A stretch of 64,000 bases of DNA from Sphingobium lactosutens (lineage in GTDB: Bacteria; Pseudomonadota; Alphaproteobacteria; Sphingomonadales; Sphingomonadaceae): the NCBI RefSeq assembly GCF_013393185.1, contig NZ_QJQX01000037.1:124001-188000 (forward strand), written 5' to 3'. The notes beneath the pieces were generated by a model. That model did no database searches. It was not told where the DNA came from and saw only the letters and a program-made list of their open reading frames with translations. The translations under genes and the position numbers were made by a program. Every line of letters begins with the position of its first letter. Positions within the stretch are counted from its first letter, which is position 1. Below, in pieces: positions 24,596-33,744 of this stretch.

Positions 24596-25048
24596 CTATT
24601 TCCCCGCGGGCGCGTAGGTCCAGTTCTGCGCCGAACTGCCGTCCATCTTCGACGTTTCGGCCATCAGCAGGCGGCCTTCGCGCCAATAGCGGATGCGCTG
24701 CGGATAATCATGGCCCGCGTTGGCGAAGGTGATATCACGGACCCCTTGCTCGACCACGGGGAAGATGGTCGCTGGACCGCCTTCGGGCGCGCCATGGAAG
24801 GACAGCGATCCATCGGCGGCCCGCACGATGCGCATCACTTCCCAGGAGCGCAGGCTTTCGCCCCGTCCCGTCCGACCCACGCCGATCATCGTCCCGCCGC
24901 GCGGCAGGGTCCAGACTTCCTCGCTCCAGCGATCGCCATTTTCCTGCGTCCATTCGCCGGTCAGCCAGTCGGGCAGTTCGCCTGCCCCCGCGCCGCCGGA
25001 CAGGGCCAGCAGCAGCGCAGCCGCGATGGTGGAAACTCTCTTCTTCAT
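24596..25048 (-). CDS. DUF6265-like exported protein
   Basis: A 150-residue protein with a signal peptide ending near AGAGA/GELP. The mature part has LTGEWTQENGDRWSEEVW, GGTMIGVGRTGRG and FANAGHDYPQRIRYW. This pattern is found in a widespread family of uncharacterised small beta-rich periplasmic proteins (DUF6265). The frame is open far upstream but the ATG at 25048 gives a perfect signal peptide. It is convergent with the YgiC-like gene and divergent from aguA. Function unknown. Confidence 0.72.
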   Translation of the reverse strand: MKKRVSTIAAALLLALSGGAGAGELPDWLTGEWTQENGDRWSEEVWTLPRGGTMIGVGRTGRGESLRSWEVMRIVRAADGSLSFHGAPEGGPATIFPVVEQGVRDITFANAGHDYPQRIRYWREGRLLMAETSKMDGSSAQNWTYAPAGK

Positions 25049-25147
25049 GGCTTGCGCCCCTGTCCAGACCCTATCGAGCGCGCTATGGAGCCCGCAACAC
25101 TCCCGCACTTTACGGATCGGCCTTCCCGCCGAGCAAGGACAAAAGCC

Positions 25148-26137
25148 ATGACTTTCCGCATGCCTGCCGAATGGGCCCCGCACGACTGGACCTGGATCGG
25201 TTTCCCGACCAACCCCGCCGAATGGCCCGGCGCGTTCGAGGAAGCCCGGCAGCAGATCGCGGCCTTCGCCAGCGCGCTCCATGCCGACGGCAAGGGCGAG
25301 GAAGTCCGGCTGGTCGTCGCCAATGAAGGCGATGCGGAGGCGGCGCGCGCGCTGCTGGCGCCCGGCGTTCAGATCGCCGTCCACAAGCTGGGCGATGTAT
25401 GGCTGCGCGACACCGCGCCGATCGCGGTGCTGAACGGCTCGGGAGGCCGCGCGCTGGTCGATTTCGGCTTCAACGGCTGGGGCGGCAAATATCAGATGCC
25501 GGGCGACGAGGATATCGGCGCGCGGCTGGCCGCGACCACCGGCATGGCGACCTCCACCCAGCATTGGGTGTTCGAGGGCGGCGCGATCGATACCGATGGC
25601 GCCGGCCTGTTCGTCACGACCGAACAATGCTTGCTCAACCCCAATCGCAACCCCGATCTGGATCGCGGCAAGATCGAGACGCTGCTGGCCGGTGCGCTGG
25701 GCCTGTCGGACATGCTGTGGCTGGGCGACGGATTGCTGAACGACCATACCGACGGCCATGTCGACAATCTCGCCCGCTTCGTGGCGCCGGGCAAGCTGGC
25801 GCTGCCGATCGCGACGACGCAGGACGATCCCAACGCCGCCCTCTATACCGACGCCCGCGCCCGCGCCAAGGCGTTCGGCGTCGAGGTGGTCGACATCCCC
25901 TCCCCCGGCCTGGTGCTGGTGGATGGCGAGGCGATCCCGGCCAGCTACATGAACTTCTATGTCGGCAATGCCGCCGTCATCGTGCCGATCTATGGCCAGC
26001 CCAACGATCAGGCGGCGCTCGACGCTTTCCGCCCCTTCTTCCCCGATCGCGACATTGTCGGCCTGCGCAGCGACGCGATCCTGTCGGGCGGCGGCAGCTT
26101 CCATTGTTGCAGTCAGCAGATGCCGTCCATCGGCTGA
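25148..26137 (+). CDS. aguA: Agmatine deiminase
   Basis: A 329-residue guanidino-group hydrolase that turns agmatine into N-carbamoylputrescine. The motifs DVWLRDTAPI, WVFEGGAIDTDG, LNDHTDGHVDN and the catalytic Cys segment GGGSFHCCSQQMP (C320, next to an unusual second Cys at 321) are family signatures. The ATG at 25148 starts MTFRMPAEWAPHDWTW, the family N-terminus. Together with aguB 525 bp downstream it completes the agmatine route to putrescine. A DUF2501 gene lies between them. Confidence 0.93.
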   Translation: MTFRMPAEWAPHDWTWIGFPTNPAEWPGAFEEARQQIAAFASALHADGKGEEVRLVVANEGDAEAARALLAPGVQIAVHKLGDVWLRDTAPIAVLNGSGGRALVDFGFNGWGGKYQMPGDEDIGARLAATTGMATSTQHWVFEGGAIDTDGAGLFVTTEQCLLNPNRNPDLDRGKIETLLAGALGLSDMLWLGDGLLNDHTDGHVDNLARFVAPGKLALPIATTQDDPNAALYTDARARAKAFGVEVVDIPSPGLVLVDGEAIPASYMNFYVGNAAVIVPIYGQPNDQAALDAFRPFFPDRDIVGLRSDAILSGGGSFHCCSQQMPSIG

Positions 26138-26217
26138 CGAACGGCGTTGCGCATCGGCGCGGATGGGATCAGGCTTCGCCCCGACCCGGCCGGAGTCGCC
26201 GGGCAGGGAGAATGCCC

Positions 26218-26592
26218 ATGACCCGCATGCCCATCCGCGCCGCGCTGACGCTCGCCATCCTCAGCGGCGCGACCGCCTCCTCCGCTCAATTGTCTAACCT
26301 TGGTGGGCTGATGGGTGGCGCGCTGCCCAATATCGCCTCGGTCGGAGCCGGCAATGCGGCGGGCGTCCTCAGCTATTGCGTGAAGAACAAGCTGGTGAAC
26401 GCCACCAGCGCCAGTTCCGTGCTGGGCAAGCTGACCGGAAAGCCCGGCGTCGCCGAATCGAGTGGCTTCAAGCTGGGGCAGAGCGGCACGATCCAGACCG
26501 ACCAGAATGTGCTGTCGATCGGCGGCCTCAAGGCGAAGGCCAAGAGCAAGCTGTGCGACCTGGTGCTGAGCCACGCGACGTCGCTGCTCTGA
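26218..26592 (+). CDS. DUF2501 family exported protein
   Basis: A 124-residue protein with a signal peptide (residues 1-23, cut near ASSAQ). The mature protein is rich in Gly, Ser and Ala, with two cysteines (YCVKNKLV and KLCDLV) probably linked in the periplasm. LSYCVKNKL and GVLGKL-type patterns are typical of DUF2501 (E. coli YjjA). The function of the family is not known. It lies between aguA and aguB and is likely on the same transcript. GGGAG precedes the ATG by a few bases. Confidence 0.75.
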   Translation: MTRMPIRAALTLAILSGATASSAQLSNLGGLMGGALPNIASVGAGNAAGVLSYCVKNKLVNATSASSVLGKLTGKPGVAESSGFKLGQSGTIQTDQNVLSIGGLKAKAKSKLCDLVLSHATSLL

Positions 26593-26662
26593 TCACAAGC
26601 CCGGTGGCATGTCCGGCGGACATTCCCTATATGGCGCGCTGTTCCCCGCCATGGAGTGAAGA

Positions 26663-27511
26663 ATGACCCGCGTGACCGTCGCCGCCCTGCAACTCGCCTT
26701 TTCGGACGACATGGCCGACAATATCGCGCTGGTCGCCGACCATGTGCGCAAGGCCGCCATGCGCGGGGCGAAGATCATCCTTCCGCCCGAGCTGTTCGAA
26801 GGCCCCTATTTCTGCCGCGTCGAGGATGAAGCGCTGTTCGCCACCGCCCAGCCGACCGACGAGCATCCGGCGGTGCAGGAAATGCGCAAGCTGGCGAAGG
26901 AACTGGGCGTCTATATTCCGACCAGCTATTTCGAGCGCGACGGCCATCATTATTACAACTCGCTCGCCATGATCGACGATGAGGGTGAGATCATGGGCGT
27001 CTATCGCAAAAGCCATATTCCCGATGGTCCCGGCTATGAGGAAAAATATTATTTCCGCCCCGGCAATAGCGGCTTCAAGGTGTGGAAGACTAAGTACGGC
27101 ACGGTCGGCGTCGGGATATGCTGGGACCAATGGTATCCCGAAACCGCGCGCTGCATGGCGCTGATGGGCGCGGAGATGCTTTTCTATCCGACCGCGATCG
27201 GTTCCGAACCCTATGACGCGGAACTCGACACCAGCCGCATGTGGCGTCGTGCGATGATCGGCCATGCCGTCAGCAACTGCATGCCGGTGATCGCCGCCAA
27301 TCGCATCGGGGATGAGGATGGCCAAAGATTCTACGGCCACAGCTTCATCAGCGACGAATGGGGCGACTATCTGGCCGAGGCCGACGCGAAGGATAATGGC
27401 GCGCTGGTCGCGACGCTGGATCTTGGCAAAGCGAAGATCCACCGCGCCGGCATGGGCTTCTTCCGCGATCGCCGGCCGGAACTCTATGGACGGATCGCGC
27501 AGGACATCTGA
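26663..27511 (+). CDS. aguB: N-carbamoylputrescine amidase
   Basis: A 282-residue nitrilase-superfamily enzyme that hydrolyses N-carbamoylputrescine to putrescine, CO2 and ammonia. The Glu-Lys-Cys catalytic triad is visible: E43 in LPPELFEGPYF, K116 in YRKSHIPDGPGYEEKYYF and C153 in GICWDQWYPE. The aguB subgroup signature at K116 is particularly clear. It completes the pathway begun by aguA. A DUF1801 gene follows 12 nt downstream. Confidence 0.94.
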   Translation: MTRVTVAALQLAFSDDMADNIALVADHVRKAAMRGAKIILPPELFEGPYFCRVEDEALFATAQPTDEHPAVQEMRKLAKELGVYIPTSYFERDGHHYYNSLAMIDDEGEIMGVYRKSHIPDGPGYEEKYYFRPGNSGFKVWKTKYGTVGVGICWDQWYPETARCMALMGAEMLFYPTAIGSEPYDAELDTSRMWRRAMIGHAVSNCMPVIAANRIGDEDGQRFYGHSFISDEWGDYLAEADAKDNGALVATLDLGKAKIHRAGMGFFRDRRPELYGRIAQDI

Positions 27512-27523
27512 ACGGAGCATCGC

Positions 27524-27916
27524 ATGGCGGATCAGGAAGCGAGCAACCCATCGGCCCTTATCGATGCGCGGATCGCCGAATTGGGCGACTGGCGCGGCGA
27601 AGCCCTGGCCAAGGTCCGCGGTCTGATCCACCAGACCATCCCAGATGTAGTCGAGACATGGAAATGGCGCGGCGTGCCGGTGTGGGAGAAGGACGGCATT
27701 CTCTGCACCGGCGAAAGCTACAAGAGCGCGATCAAGCTGACCTTCGCCAAGGGCGCGACGCTGGATGATCCGGCCCGCCTGTTCAATGCCAGCCTGGACG
27801 GCAATGTCCGCCGCGCGATCGATATCCACGAAGGCGATGCGATCGACGATGCGGCGTTCATGGCGCTGATACAGGCTGCGGCGGAATTGAATGCCGCCAA
27901 GCCGCGCAGGCGTTAG
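27524..27916 (+). CDS. DUF1801 family protein
   Basis: A 130-residue cytoplasmic protein of the DUF1801/YdhG type. Recognisable parts are VRGLIHQTIPDVVETWKW, VPVWEKDGILCTGESYKSAIKLTF and the closing helix. The family adopts a frataxin-like or YdhG fold and has no established role. It follows aguB by 12 nt and its stop overlaps that of the convergent LysR gene by 4 nt. Confidence 0.8.
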   Translation: MADQEASNPSALIDARIAELGDWRGEALAKVRGLIHQTIPDVVETWKWRGVPVWEKDGILCTGESYKSAIKLTFAKGATLDDPARLFNASLDGNVRRAIDIHEGDAIDDAAFMALIQAAAELNAAKPRRR

Positions 27917-28704
27917 GCCGTCAGCGCCTCGACCAGTGCCTTGACCTTTTTTTGCCGCCATTGGGGCAGCGGCGCGATCAGCCAGTAGGCGAGCAGGGTC
28001 GGCGTCGTGTCGCCCACCTGCCGCACCCGGCCTGCCGCCAGATCGGCCTGCGCCAGCAGCAGCGGAACGCGCGCGCGACCGAAGCCATTCGCCGCCGCCT
28101 CGATCGCCAAGCCGCCGTCGGCGACGCGGATGGTCGCAGGTTTGTCTCCGGCCGGGCAGCCGGGCCAGTCGATGCGATGGTCGGGACCGCCCGCCGCCGC
28201 CTCGACCGTCACATAGGCGGCCTCGCCGATCTTGATGCCTTCATGCTCGCCCGCGCTGTCGGTGAGGCGCAGGGCGATGTCCAGATTGGCCTCGGTAAAG
28301 TCCAGCGCTTCGTCTGCGGCGATCAGCTGGAAGGTCAGGTCGGGCTGCCCCGTCGCATAGGTCGCAAGGCGCGGCTGGAGCCATTTGGCGCTGATGTCGC
28401 GCGGCGCGGCGATGGTCAGCGCATGGCTGGACTGGCCCGCCTGCATCGCGCGAACCGCTTCCTCGAACTCCAGGAAACCGGCGCGCAGGGCATCGAGGCC
28501 GGCTTCGGTTTCGGGCGTCAGTTCCAGCCCCTTGGGCGTCCGGCGGAACAGGACCACGCCCAGCATATCCTCCAGCGCGCGGATCTGCTGGCCAACGGCC
28601 GCCGGCGTCACCGCCAGTTCGTCCGCCGCGCGGGTGAAGGACAGGTGCCGCGCCGCCGCATCCAGCACGCGCAGGCCGTTCAGCGGCAAATGGGTGCGCT
28701 TCAT
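27913..28704 (-). CDS. LysR-family regulator, GcvA-like
   Basis: A 263-residue protein, slightly short for a LysR regulator. The N-terminal HTH shows LPLNGLRVLDAAARHLSF and RAADELAVTPAAVGQQIRALE, the form used in GcvA-like members. The effector domain begins near residue 90. Its ATG overlaps the apaG stop (ATGA), so it is the last gene of the threonine dehydratase-metZ-apaG operon. A role in controlling amino acid genes is inferred from that position. A longer frame upstream would cover apaG and is rejected. Confidence 0.85.
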   Translation of the reverse strand: MKRTHLPLNGLRVLDAAARHLSFTRAADELAVTPAAVGQQIRALEDMLGVVLFRRTPKGLELTPETEAGLDALRAGFLEFEEAVRAMQAGQSSHALTIAAPRDISAKWLQPRLATYATGQPDLTFQLIAADEALDFTEANLDIALRLTDSAGEHEGIKIGEAAYVTVEAAAGGPDHRIDWPGCPAGDKPATIRVADGGLAIEAAANGFGRARVPLLLAQADLAAGRVRQVGDTTPTLLAYWLIAPLPQWRQKKVKALVEALTA

Positions 28705-29108
28705 TCGGCCACCGCCGGGGCGATGAGGGCAAAATGGGGAATGGCCACGTCGAACGTCTCGCCGCCGATACCGATCATGCGATAGCTGCCCTGCATCGAG
28801 CCGGTCGGCGTGTTGAGTGGGCAACCCGAAACATAGTCATAGCTTTTTCCCGGCTGCACCACCGGCTGCTCGCCCACGACACCGTCGCCATCGACCCGAT
28901 GCTGCGACCCGCGCCCATCGGTGATGACCCAGTGCCGGGTGAGCAGTTGCACCGGCTGGTCGCCCATATTCTCGATCCGGATATGATAAGCCCAGAACCA
29001 GCGACCCCGATCCGGCTCCGACTGTTCGGGCAGATAGGTGACAGCCACATGGACGCCGATATCGCGCGTCGTCGCGTGGAAGGGGAAGAGCGCAAAAGTG
29101 GTCGTCAT
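28701..29108 (-). CDS. apaG: ApaG protein
   Basis: A 135-residue FN3-like protein. Signatures are GRWFWAYHIRIENMG, VQLLTRHWVITDGRG, VDGDGVVGEQPVVQPG and YVSGCPLNTPTGSMQGSYRM. ApaG was first linked to cobalt/magnesium effects in Salmonella and binds pyrophosphate-containing compounds in some studies. The biochemical role is not settled. It is 32 nt after metZ and overlaps the LysR gene. Confidence 0.93.
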   Translation of the reverse strand: MTTTFALFPFHATTRDIGVHVAVTYLPEQSEPDRGRWFWAYHIRIENMGDQPVQLLTRHWVITDGRGSQHRVDGDGVVGEQPVVQPGKSYDYVSGCPLNTPTGSMQGSYRMIGIGGETFDVAIPHFALIAPAVAE

Positions 29109-29140
29109 GGTTCAGAAATGCGCCTTAACCCCCATGTCCG

Positions 29141-30349
29141 TCAACGGCCTATCGCGCGCAGAGCCTGGTCGAAATCGGCGATGACATCGTCCGCATCCTC
29201 CAGCCCGACATTGAGGCGCAGCATGTCTTCCGTAATGCCGACTTCCAGCCGCGCTTCTTCCGCCATGCCGAAATGGGTGGTGGACGCCGGATGGGTCATG
29301 AGCGAGCGCGAATCGCCGATATTATTGCTGATATCGACCAGCTCCAGCGCGTTGAGCAGGCCATGCGCCTCCGCCCGGCCGCCACCGACATAGAGGGAGA
29401 AGATCGGCCCGGCTGCTTCCATCTGCTTCATGGCGAGCGCATGCTGCGGATGGCTTTCGAGGCCCGGATAGAGAATCTTGGGCAGGCGGGTTTCAAGGAA
29501 GCGCGCGACCTTCAGCGCATTATCGCTCTGGCGGCGGATGCGCAGGTCCAGCGTCTCCAGCCCCTTGAGCACCACCCAGGCATTGAAGGCGCTGAGCGTC
29601 GGGCCGGTGTTGCGGTGGAAGGGCAGCAGGACATTGTCGATCCAGTCGCGCGTGCCGCAGACGGCGCCAGCGAGCACGCGGCCCTGCCCGTCCATCATCT
29701 TGGTCGCGCTATAGGCGACAACGTCCGCGCCGAACTCCATCGGCCGCTGGAGCGCGGGCGAGGCGAAGGCATTGTCGACCACGGTGGTGATGCCATGCGT
29801 CTTGGCGACGGCGCAAACGGCCGCGATATCCACCACGTCCATGGTCGGGTTGGCCGGCGTTTCGAAGAAGAAGACCTTGGTATTGGGCTTCACCGCCGCT
29901 TCCCAGGCCGCGACATCGGCGCCGTCGATCGTGGTGGTCTGAATGCCGAACTTGGGCAGCAGTGTGTCCACCAGCCAGCGGCAGGAGCCGAAGGCCGCCT
30001 TCGCCGCGACGACATGGTCGCCCGCCGACAACTGGCAGAGCAGAGCCGCCGTCATCGCCGCCATGCCGGTGGCGGTGGCGCGGCACGCCTCCGCCCCTTC
30101 CAGCAGGGCGATGCGCTGTTCCAGCATCTCGACGGTCGGGTTCTGGAGGCGGCTGTAGGTCATGCCGACCTGATCGCCGGCGAAGCGCGCGGCGGCGTCC
30201 TCGGCCCGGTCGTAGCAATAGCCGCTGGTCAGGAAGAGCGCCTCCGACGTCTCGCCATATTCGCTGCGGGCCGTGCCGCCGCGAACGGCCAGCGTCGCCG
30301 GCTTCCAGTTCCTGGTGATTTCAGGGTTCTGCCCGCTCTTCCGCTTCAT
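29141..30349 (-). CDS. metZ: O-succinylhomoserine sulfhydrylase
   Basis: A 402-residue Cys/Met-metabolism PLP enzyme that makes homocysteine from O-succinylhomoserine and sulfide. PLP lysine is in VAYSATKMMDGQGRVLAG. Other motifs are GMTYSRLQNPTVEMLE, ATATGMAAMTAALL and the end DADDVIADFDQAL. Sequence length and the SGYCYDRAEDAAARF start match MetZ rather than MetB or MetC. Its start overlaps the threonine dehydratase stop by 4 nt. No SAM riboswitch is present between them. Confidence 0.92.
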   Translation of the reverse strand: MKRKSGQNPEITRNWKPATLAVRGGTARSEYGETSEALFLTSGYCYDRAEDAAARFAGDQVGMTYSRLQNPTVEMLEQRIALLEGAEACRATATGMAAMTAALLCQLSAGDHVVAAKAAFGSCRWLVDTLLPKFGIQTTTIDGADVAAWEAAVKPNTKVFFFETPANPTMDVVDIAAVCAVAKTHGITTVVDNAFASPALQRPMEFGADVVAYSATKMMDGQGRVLAGAVCGTRDWIDNVLLPFHRNTGPTLSAFNAWVVLKGLETLDLRIRRQSDNALKVARFLETRLPKILYPGLESHPQHALAMKQMEAAGPIFSLYVGGGRAEAHGLLNALELVDISNNIGDSRSLMTHPASTTHFGMAEEARLEVGITEDMLRLNVGLEDADDVIADFDQALRAIGR

Positions 30350-31338
30350 ATCGCCTTCCGCAATTCTACCCGCGGGGTAGCCCCGCTCAATATCTCGGCC
30401 ATCTGGCTCCTGTCGCCATTACCGCCCGAGAGAATAACCGCAACCTTCTTGCCGCGCATCGCCTCTTTTTCCTGCATCAGCGCTGCCAGCGCGACAGCAC
30501 CCGCGCCTTCGGCCAGATTGTGCGTATCCTCCCAATAGATGCGGATCGCTTCGGCCACTTCACCGTCGGTTACGGCGACGAACCGGTCGGCACGCGACCC
30601 GAAATAATCGAGCGCCGCCTGAACAGGGGTGCAGACCGCGACGCCATCGGCAAAGGTATAGGCAGTGGGGCTGGAGATGAGGCGTCCGGCCTCGAAACTG
30701 CGCTTGGCGGCGTCGACATGGGCGGAGACGACGCCGACGACCTTCGTTTTCAGGCCCAGCGCATCACGCGCCGCGATCGTGCCGCAGAGGCCCGATCCGC
30801 AGCCGACCGGGACATAGACGGTGTCGAGGTCCGGCACCGCGTCGAACAGTTCCAGGCCATAGCTCGCCACGCCGCGCACCAGTTCACCATGATAGGCCGG
30901 GACCATGAACAGCCCCTGCTCCTGCGACAGCCGCAGCGCTTCCGCCTTGGCGCTGTCGAAGTCATGGCCATGTTCGATCAGGTTGGCGCCGAAGGCGCGC
31001 ATCGCGCGGTTCTTTTCCAGCGCATTGCCATGGGGAACGACGATGGTGACGGACAGGCCCCCCGCCTTAGCCGCACGCACCTGCGCCTGACCGTGATTGC
31101 CGCGGGTGGCGGTGATGATGCCCTTCACCTGCGGATGGGTCGCCCGCAACCAGTCGATATAGGTAATCGCGCCGCGCACCTTGAAGGCGCCGGTCGGCGT
31201 ATGATTCTCATGCTTGACCCAGAGGTCGCAGCCGCTCCGCTGGCCGAGCAGCGGCCAGGCATATTGCGGCGTCGGCGGCACCTGCGCATGGACCATGGCG
31301 GCGGCGGAACGGAGCGAGGCGAGCGAAAGATCGGTCAT
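30346..31338 (-). CDS. Threonine/serine dehydratase
   Basis: A 330-residue fold-type II PLP enzyme. The PLP lysine is K53 in NHTPTGAFKVRGA, the glycine-rich phosphate loop is VPVGCGSGLCGT and the last Ser is in ILSGGNGD. It lacks a C-terminal ACT domain, so it is a catabolic-type or serine/threonine dehydratase rather than feedback-controlled IlvA. It would make 2-oxobutyrate or pyruvate. It is the first gene of the metZ-apaG-LysR run. A racemase or hydroxyaspartate activity cannot be excluded. Confidence 0.87.
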   Translation of the reverse strand: MTDLSLASLRSAAAMVHAQVPPTPQYAWPLLGQRSGCDLWVKHENHTPTGAFKVRGAITYIDWLRATHPQVKGIITATRGNHGQAQVRAAKAGGLSVTIVVPHGNALEKNRAMRAFGANLIEHGHDFDSAKAEALRLSQEQGLFMVPAYHGELVRGVASYGLELFDAVPDLDTVYVPVGCGSGLCGTIAARDALGLKTKVVGVVSAHVDAAKRSFEAGRLISSPTAYTFADGVAVCTPVQAALDYFGSRADRFVAVTDGEVAEAIRIYWEDTHNLAEGAGAVALAALMQEKEAMRGKKVAVILSGGNGDRSQMAEILSGATPRVELRKAI

Positions 31339-31413
31339 CCTGCGCCTTTATCGATCGGGCGCAGGATAGGACAGGACCGATGCGCAGGGATTGGCCCCGT
31401 CCTGCCCTGAACC

Positions 31414-31833
31414 TCAGGCCGCCCGGAGTGTCGGGCCTTCCAGCAGCGGATGGAGATGCTGTTCTTCCCAAGCCATCCGGTCATGGAAACCGTTCTGCAA
31501 TGCCCGCACCGCGTTGCGATAGCCGGCGAGGTCGGCATTGATCTGCGCCGGAGCCCAGTCCTTCACATGGTCACTGTAACGCAGGAACAGGGCAACCATC
31601 GCCCGGCCATGCTCCCGCACCACGCCTGTCGCCTGCGGCGTCGGAGAGCGACGGCCGAGGTCGCGCACCATCGCATCCTCACGCCCCATATGTTCCCGAA
31701 ACGCCTGCGAAAAGGCGATCCGGCGGCGTGCCAGATCCGGCATATCCCTTATGCTGGCGACGGCCAGCAATTGCGCAAATTCCCGCATCAACAGGCGCAG
31801 ACCATCATGATCCTGCCTCAACACCATCACCAT
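31414..31833 (-). CDS. Hemerythrin HHE-domain protein
   Basis: A 139-residue helical protein with spaced His/Glu residues expected of a di-iron four-helix bundle: LRQDHDGL, FREHMGREDAM, VREHGRAMVA and MAWEEQHLHPLL. The domain fills the whole protein. Such proteins bind oxygen or NO, or sense iron. It is flanked by the dehydratase operon and leuB with its own short leaders. A transcription partner is not evident. Confidence 0.75.
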   Translation of the reverse strand: MVMVLRQDHDGLRLLMREFAQLLAVASIRDMPDLARRRIAFSQAFREHMGREDAMVRDLGRRSPTPQATGVVREHGRAMVALFLRYSDHVKDWAPAQINADLAGYRNAVRALQNGFHDRMAWEEQHLHPLLEGPTLRAA

Positions 31834-31916
31834 AGTTGCGACCCCATTTTTCGATTAGATCGGCATGGGGCCGCAAAACTTAAATCTTTCCGTCGCTTAT
31901 GCGACGAACCGAGACA

Positions 31917-32960
31917 TCAGAGGACGGCGAGGACCGCGTCGCCCATTTCCACCGTGTTCATCGTGCCACCAAGGTCCGGTGAGCGCGCGCCGCCCGCCAG
32001 CGCCTTCGCCACGGCAGCCTCGATGCGGTCGGCCTGTTCGGGCAGGTTCAGCGAGTAGCGCAGCATCATCGCCGCCGACAGGATCGTCGCCAGCGGGTTG
32101 GCCTTGCCCTGCCCGGCGATATCGGGCGCGGAACCATGGATCGGCTCATACAATCCCTGCCCGCTGCCGTTCAGCGTCGCCGACGCCAGCATGCCGATCG
32201 ACCCTACACACATGCTCGCCTGATCCGACAGGATATCGCCGAACAGGTTGCCGGTGACGATGACGTCGAACTGGCCGGGGTTGCGGACGAGCTGCATCGC
32301 GGCATTGTCCACATACATGTGGGTCAGGGCGACGTCGGGATAGTCGGCCGACACCTCGATCACCACGTCACGCCAGAGCTGGCTGGTTTCCAGCACATTG
32401 GCCTTGTCCACTGAACAGAGCTTGCCGCGACGGGCGCGGGCGGCCTGGAAACCGGCATGGGCGATGCGCCGCACTTCGGCTTCGTTGTAGGACATGATGT
32501 CATAGCCTTCGCGCAGGCCGTCGGCGGTGGTGCGGAAGCCCTTTTCGCCGAAATAGACGTCGCCATTGGTTTCGCGGACGATCAGCAGGTCGATGGAACC
32601 GGCGACTTCGGGCTTCAGGGCCGATTCATGGGCCAGTTCGGGGAAGACCTTGGCCGGGCGCAGGTTGGAGAAGAGGCCCAGTTCCTTGCGCAGGCCCAGG
32701 ATCGCCTGTTCGGGGCGCAGGTGGCGTTCGAGCGAGTCGCAGTCGGGATCGCCGACCGCGCCGAACAGGATGGCGTCGGCGCGCTTCGCAATGTCGAGCG
32801 TTTCGGGCGGCAGCGGATGGCCGACCGCCTTGTAGGCCGCGCCACCGACGAGGCCGTCTTCATAGGTCAGGCCGTCGATCGCCAGTGCATCGAGCACACG
32901 CTTCGCCTGAGCGACGATCTCGGGGCCGATACCATCTCCGGGAAACAGGGCGATCAACAT
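31917..32960 (-). CDS. leuB: 3-isopropylmalate dehydrogenase
   Basis: A 347-residue NAD-dependent decarboxylating dehydrogenase of leucine synthesis. Signatures are [26 protein letters not shown], the metal-binding [15 protein letters not shown] and [19 protein letters not shown], the last of which separates it from isocitrate dehydrogenase. The ATG at 32960 has AAGGAG 8 nt upstream. leuA, leuC and leuD are not in the window. It stands alone between a hemerythrin gene and recO. Confidence 0.95.
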   Translation of the reverse strand: MLIALFPGDGIGPEIVAQAKRVLDALAIDGLTYEDGLVGGAAYKAVGHPLPPETLDIAKRADAILFGAVGDPDCDSLERHLRPEQAILGLRKELGLFSNLRPAKVFPELAHESALKPEVAGSIDLLIVRETNGDVYFGEKGFRTTADGLREGYDIMSYNEAEVRRIAHAGFQAARARRGKLCSVDKANVLETSQLWRDVVIEVSADYPDVALTHMYVDNAAMQLVRNPGQFDVIVTGNLFGDILSDQASMCVGSIGMLASATLNGSGQGLYEPIHGSAPDIAGQGKANPLATILSAAMMLRYSLNLPEQADRIEAAVAKALAGGARSPDLGGTMNTVEMGDAVLAVL

Positions 32961-33009
32961 GGCGAGACTCCTTATATTAGGTGGCTGCCCCTTATGGAGA
33001 CAGGAGGTT

Positions 33010-33744
33010 TCACGCAACCGCCCTTTTGAGCCGCTCGACCAGTCTTTCCCGCGCCGCCAGCACATCAGCGCGCCGGTCGGTCAGGACCGAGCGTTCGAGG
33101 AAGAAGCCGGTGAGGCGCAGGCCGTCCATTATTTGCGTCCAGTCGCCCGTTCCGCCTTCCAGCAGGAAGGGCGGCAGGGGCAGCAGGCGGTTTTCATAGC
33201 CGACCGCCGCCGCCCGGCTGACCGCCGCGGCGCTGCGCGGGCTGACATAGGCGAGGTCGTCGGCCTGCCCCAGCGCGGCGCAGCGGGTGAGGTCGAGGCC
33301 GAAGCCCAGTTCGGCGAGCAGCAGCAGTTCGTAGCGGACCAGCGCGACCGCCCAGCCCCGCGCGGCCGGCGCCGCTTCCACGGCGTCGAGCAATCCCTCC
33401 AACGCCTGATGCAGCGCCGGATAGGGCGTCGCTTCGGGCAGGGTCGCGGCGGTGAGCGCGCAGCTCCAGTCGATCGCGGCGGCGGGCAAAGGCTCGGCAT
33501 GGAGGGGCGCGCGGCTGTGGGCGAGTTCGACGGTGAGGCCTGCCAGCTGGTCCTCGGTCCGGGCGCGAAACTCCGCCTTCACCACATTGCCCGGCAGCAG
33601 CACCGGCCGCAGCGCGCGCGATCGCCCGCCCCGGACATAGCCCGGCATCAGGCCATGATCGGGCGTCAGCAACCGCGCGATCGCGCCATGTTCGCCATGC
33701 GGGCGAAGGGCGCAGACGATGGCGGAGGTGGTGAAGCCGGGCAT
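33010..33744 (-). CDS. recO: DNA repair protein RecO
   Basis: A 244-residue RecO. The N-terminal OB-fold is visible ([35 protein letters not shown]), followed by a helical part with [23 protein letters not shown]. RecO loads RecA with RecF and RecR and anneals single strands. The zinc cysteines of some RecO proteins are not complete here, which is normal for alphaproteobacteria. The start at 33744 drops a 12-residue extension. leuB follows on the same strand after 50 nt. Confidence 0.9.
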   Translation of the reverse strand: MPGFTTSAIVCALRPHGEHGAIARLLTPDHGLMPGYVRGGRSRALRPVLLPGNVVKAEFRARTEDQLAGLTVELAHSRAPLHAEPLPAAAIDWSCALTAATLPEATPYPALHQALEGLLDAVEAAPAARGWAVALVRYELLLLAELGFGLDLTRCAALGQADDLAYVSPRSAAAVSRAAAVGYENRLLPLPPFLLEGGTGDWTQIMDGLRLTGFFLERSVLTDRRADVLAARERLVERLKRAVA

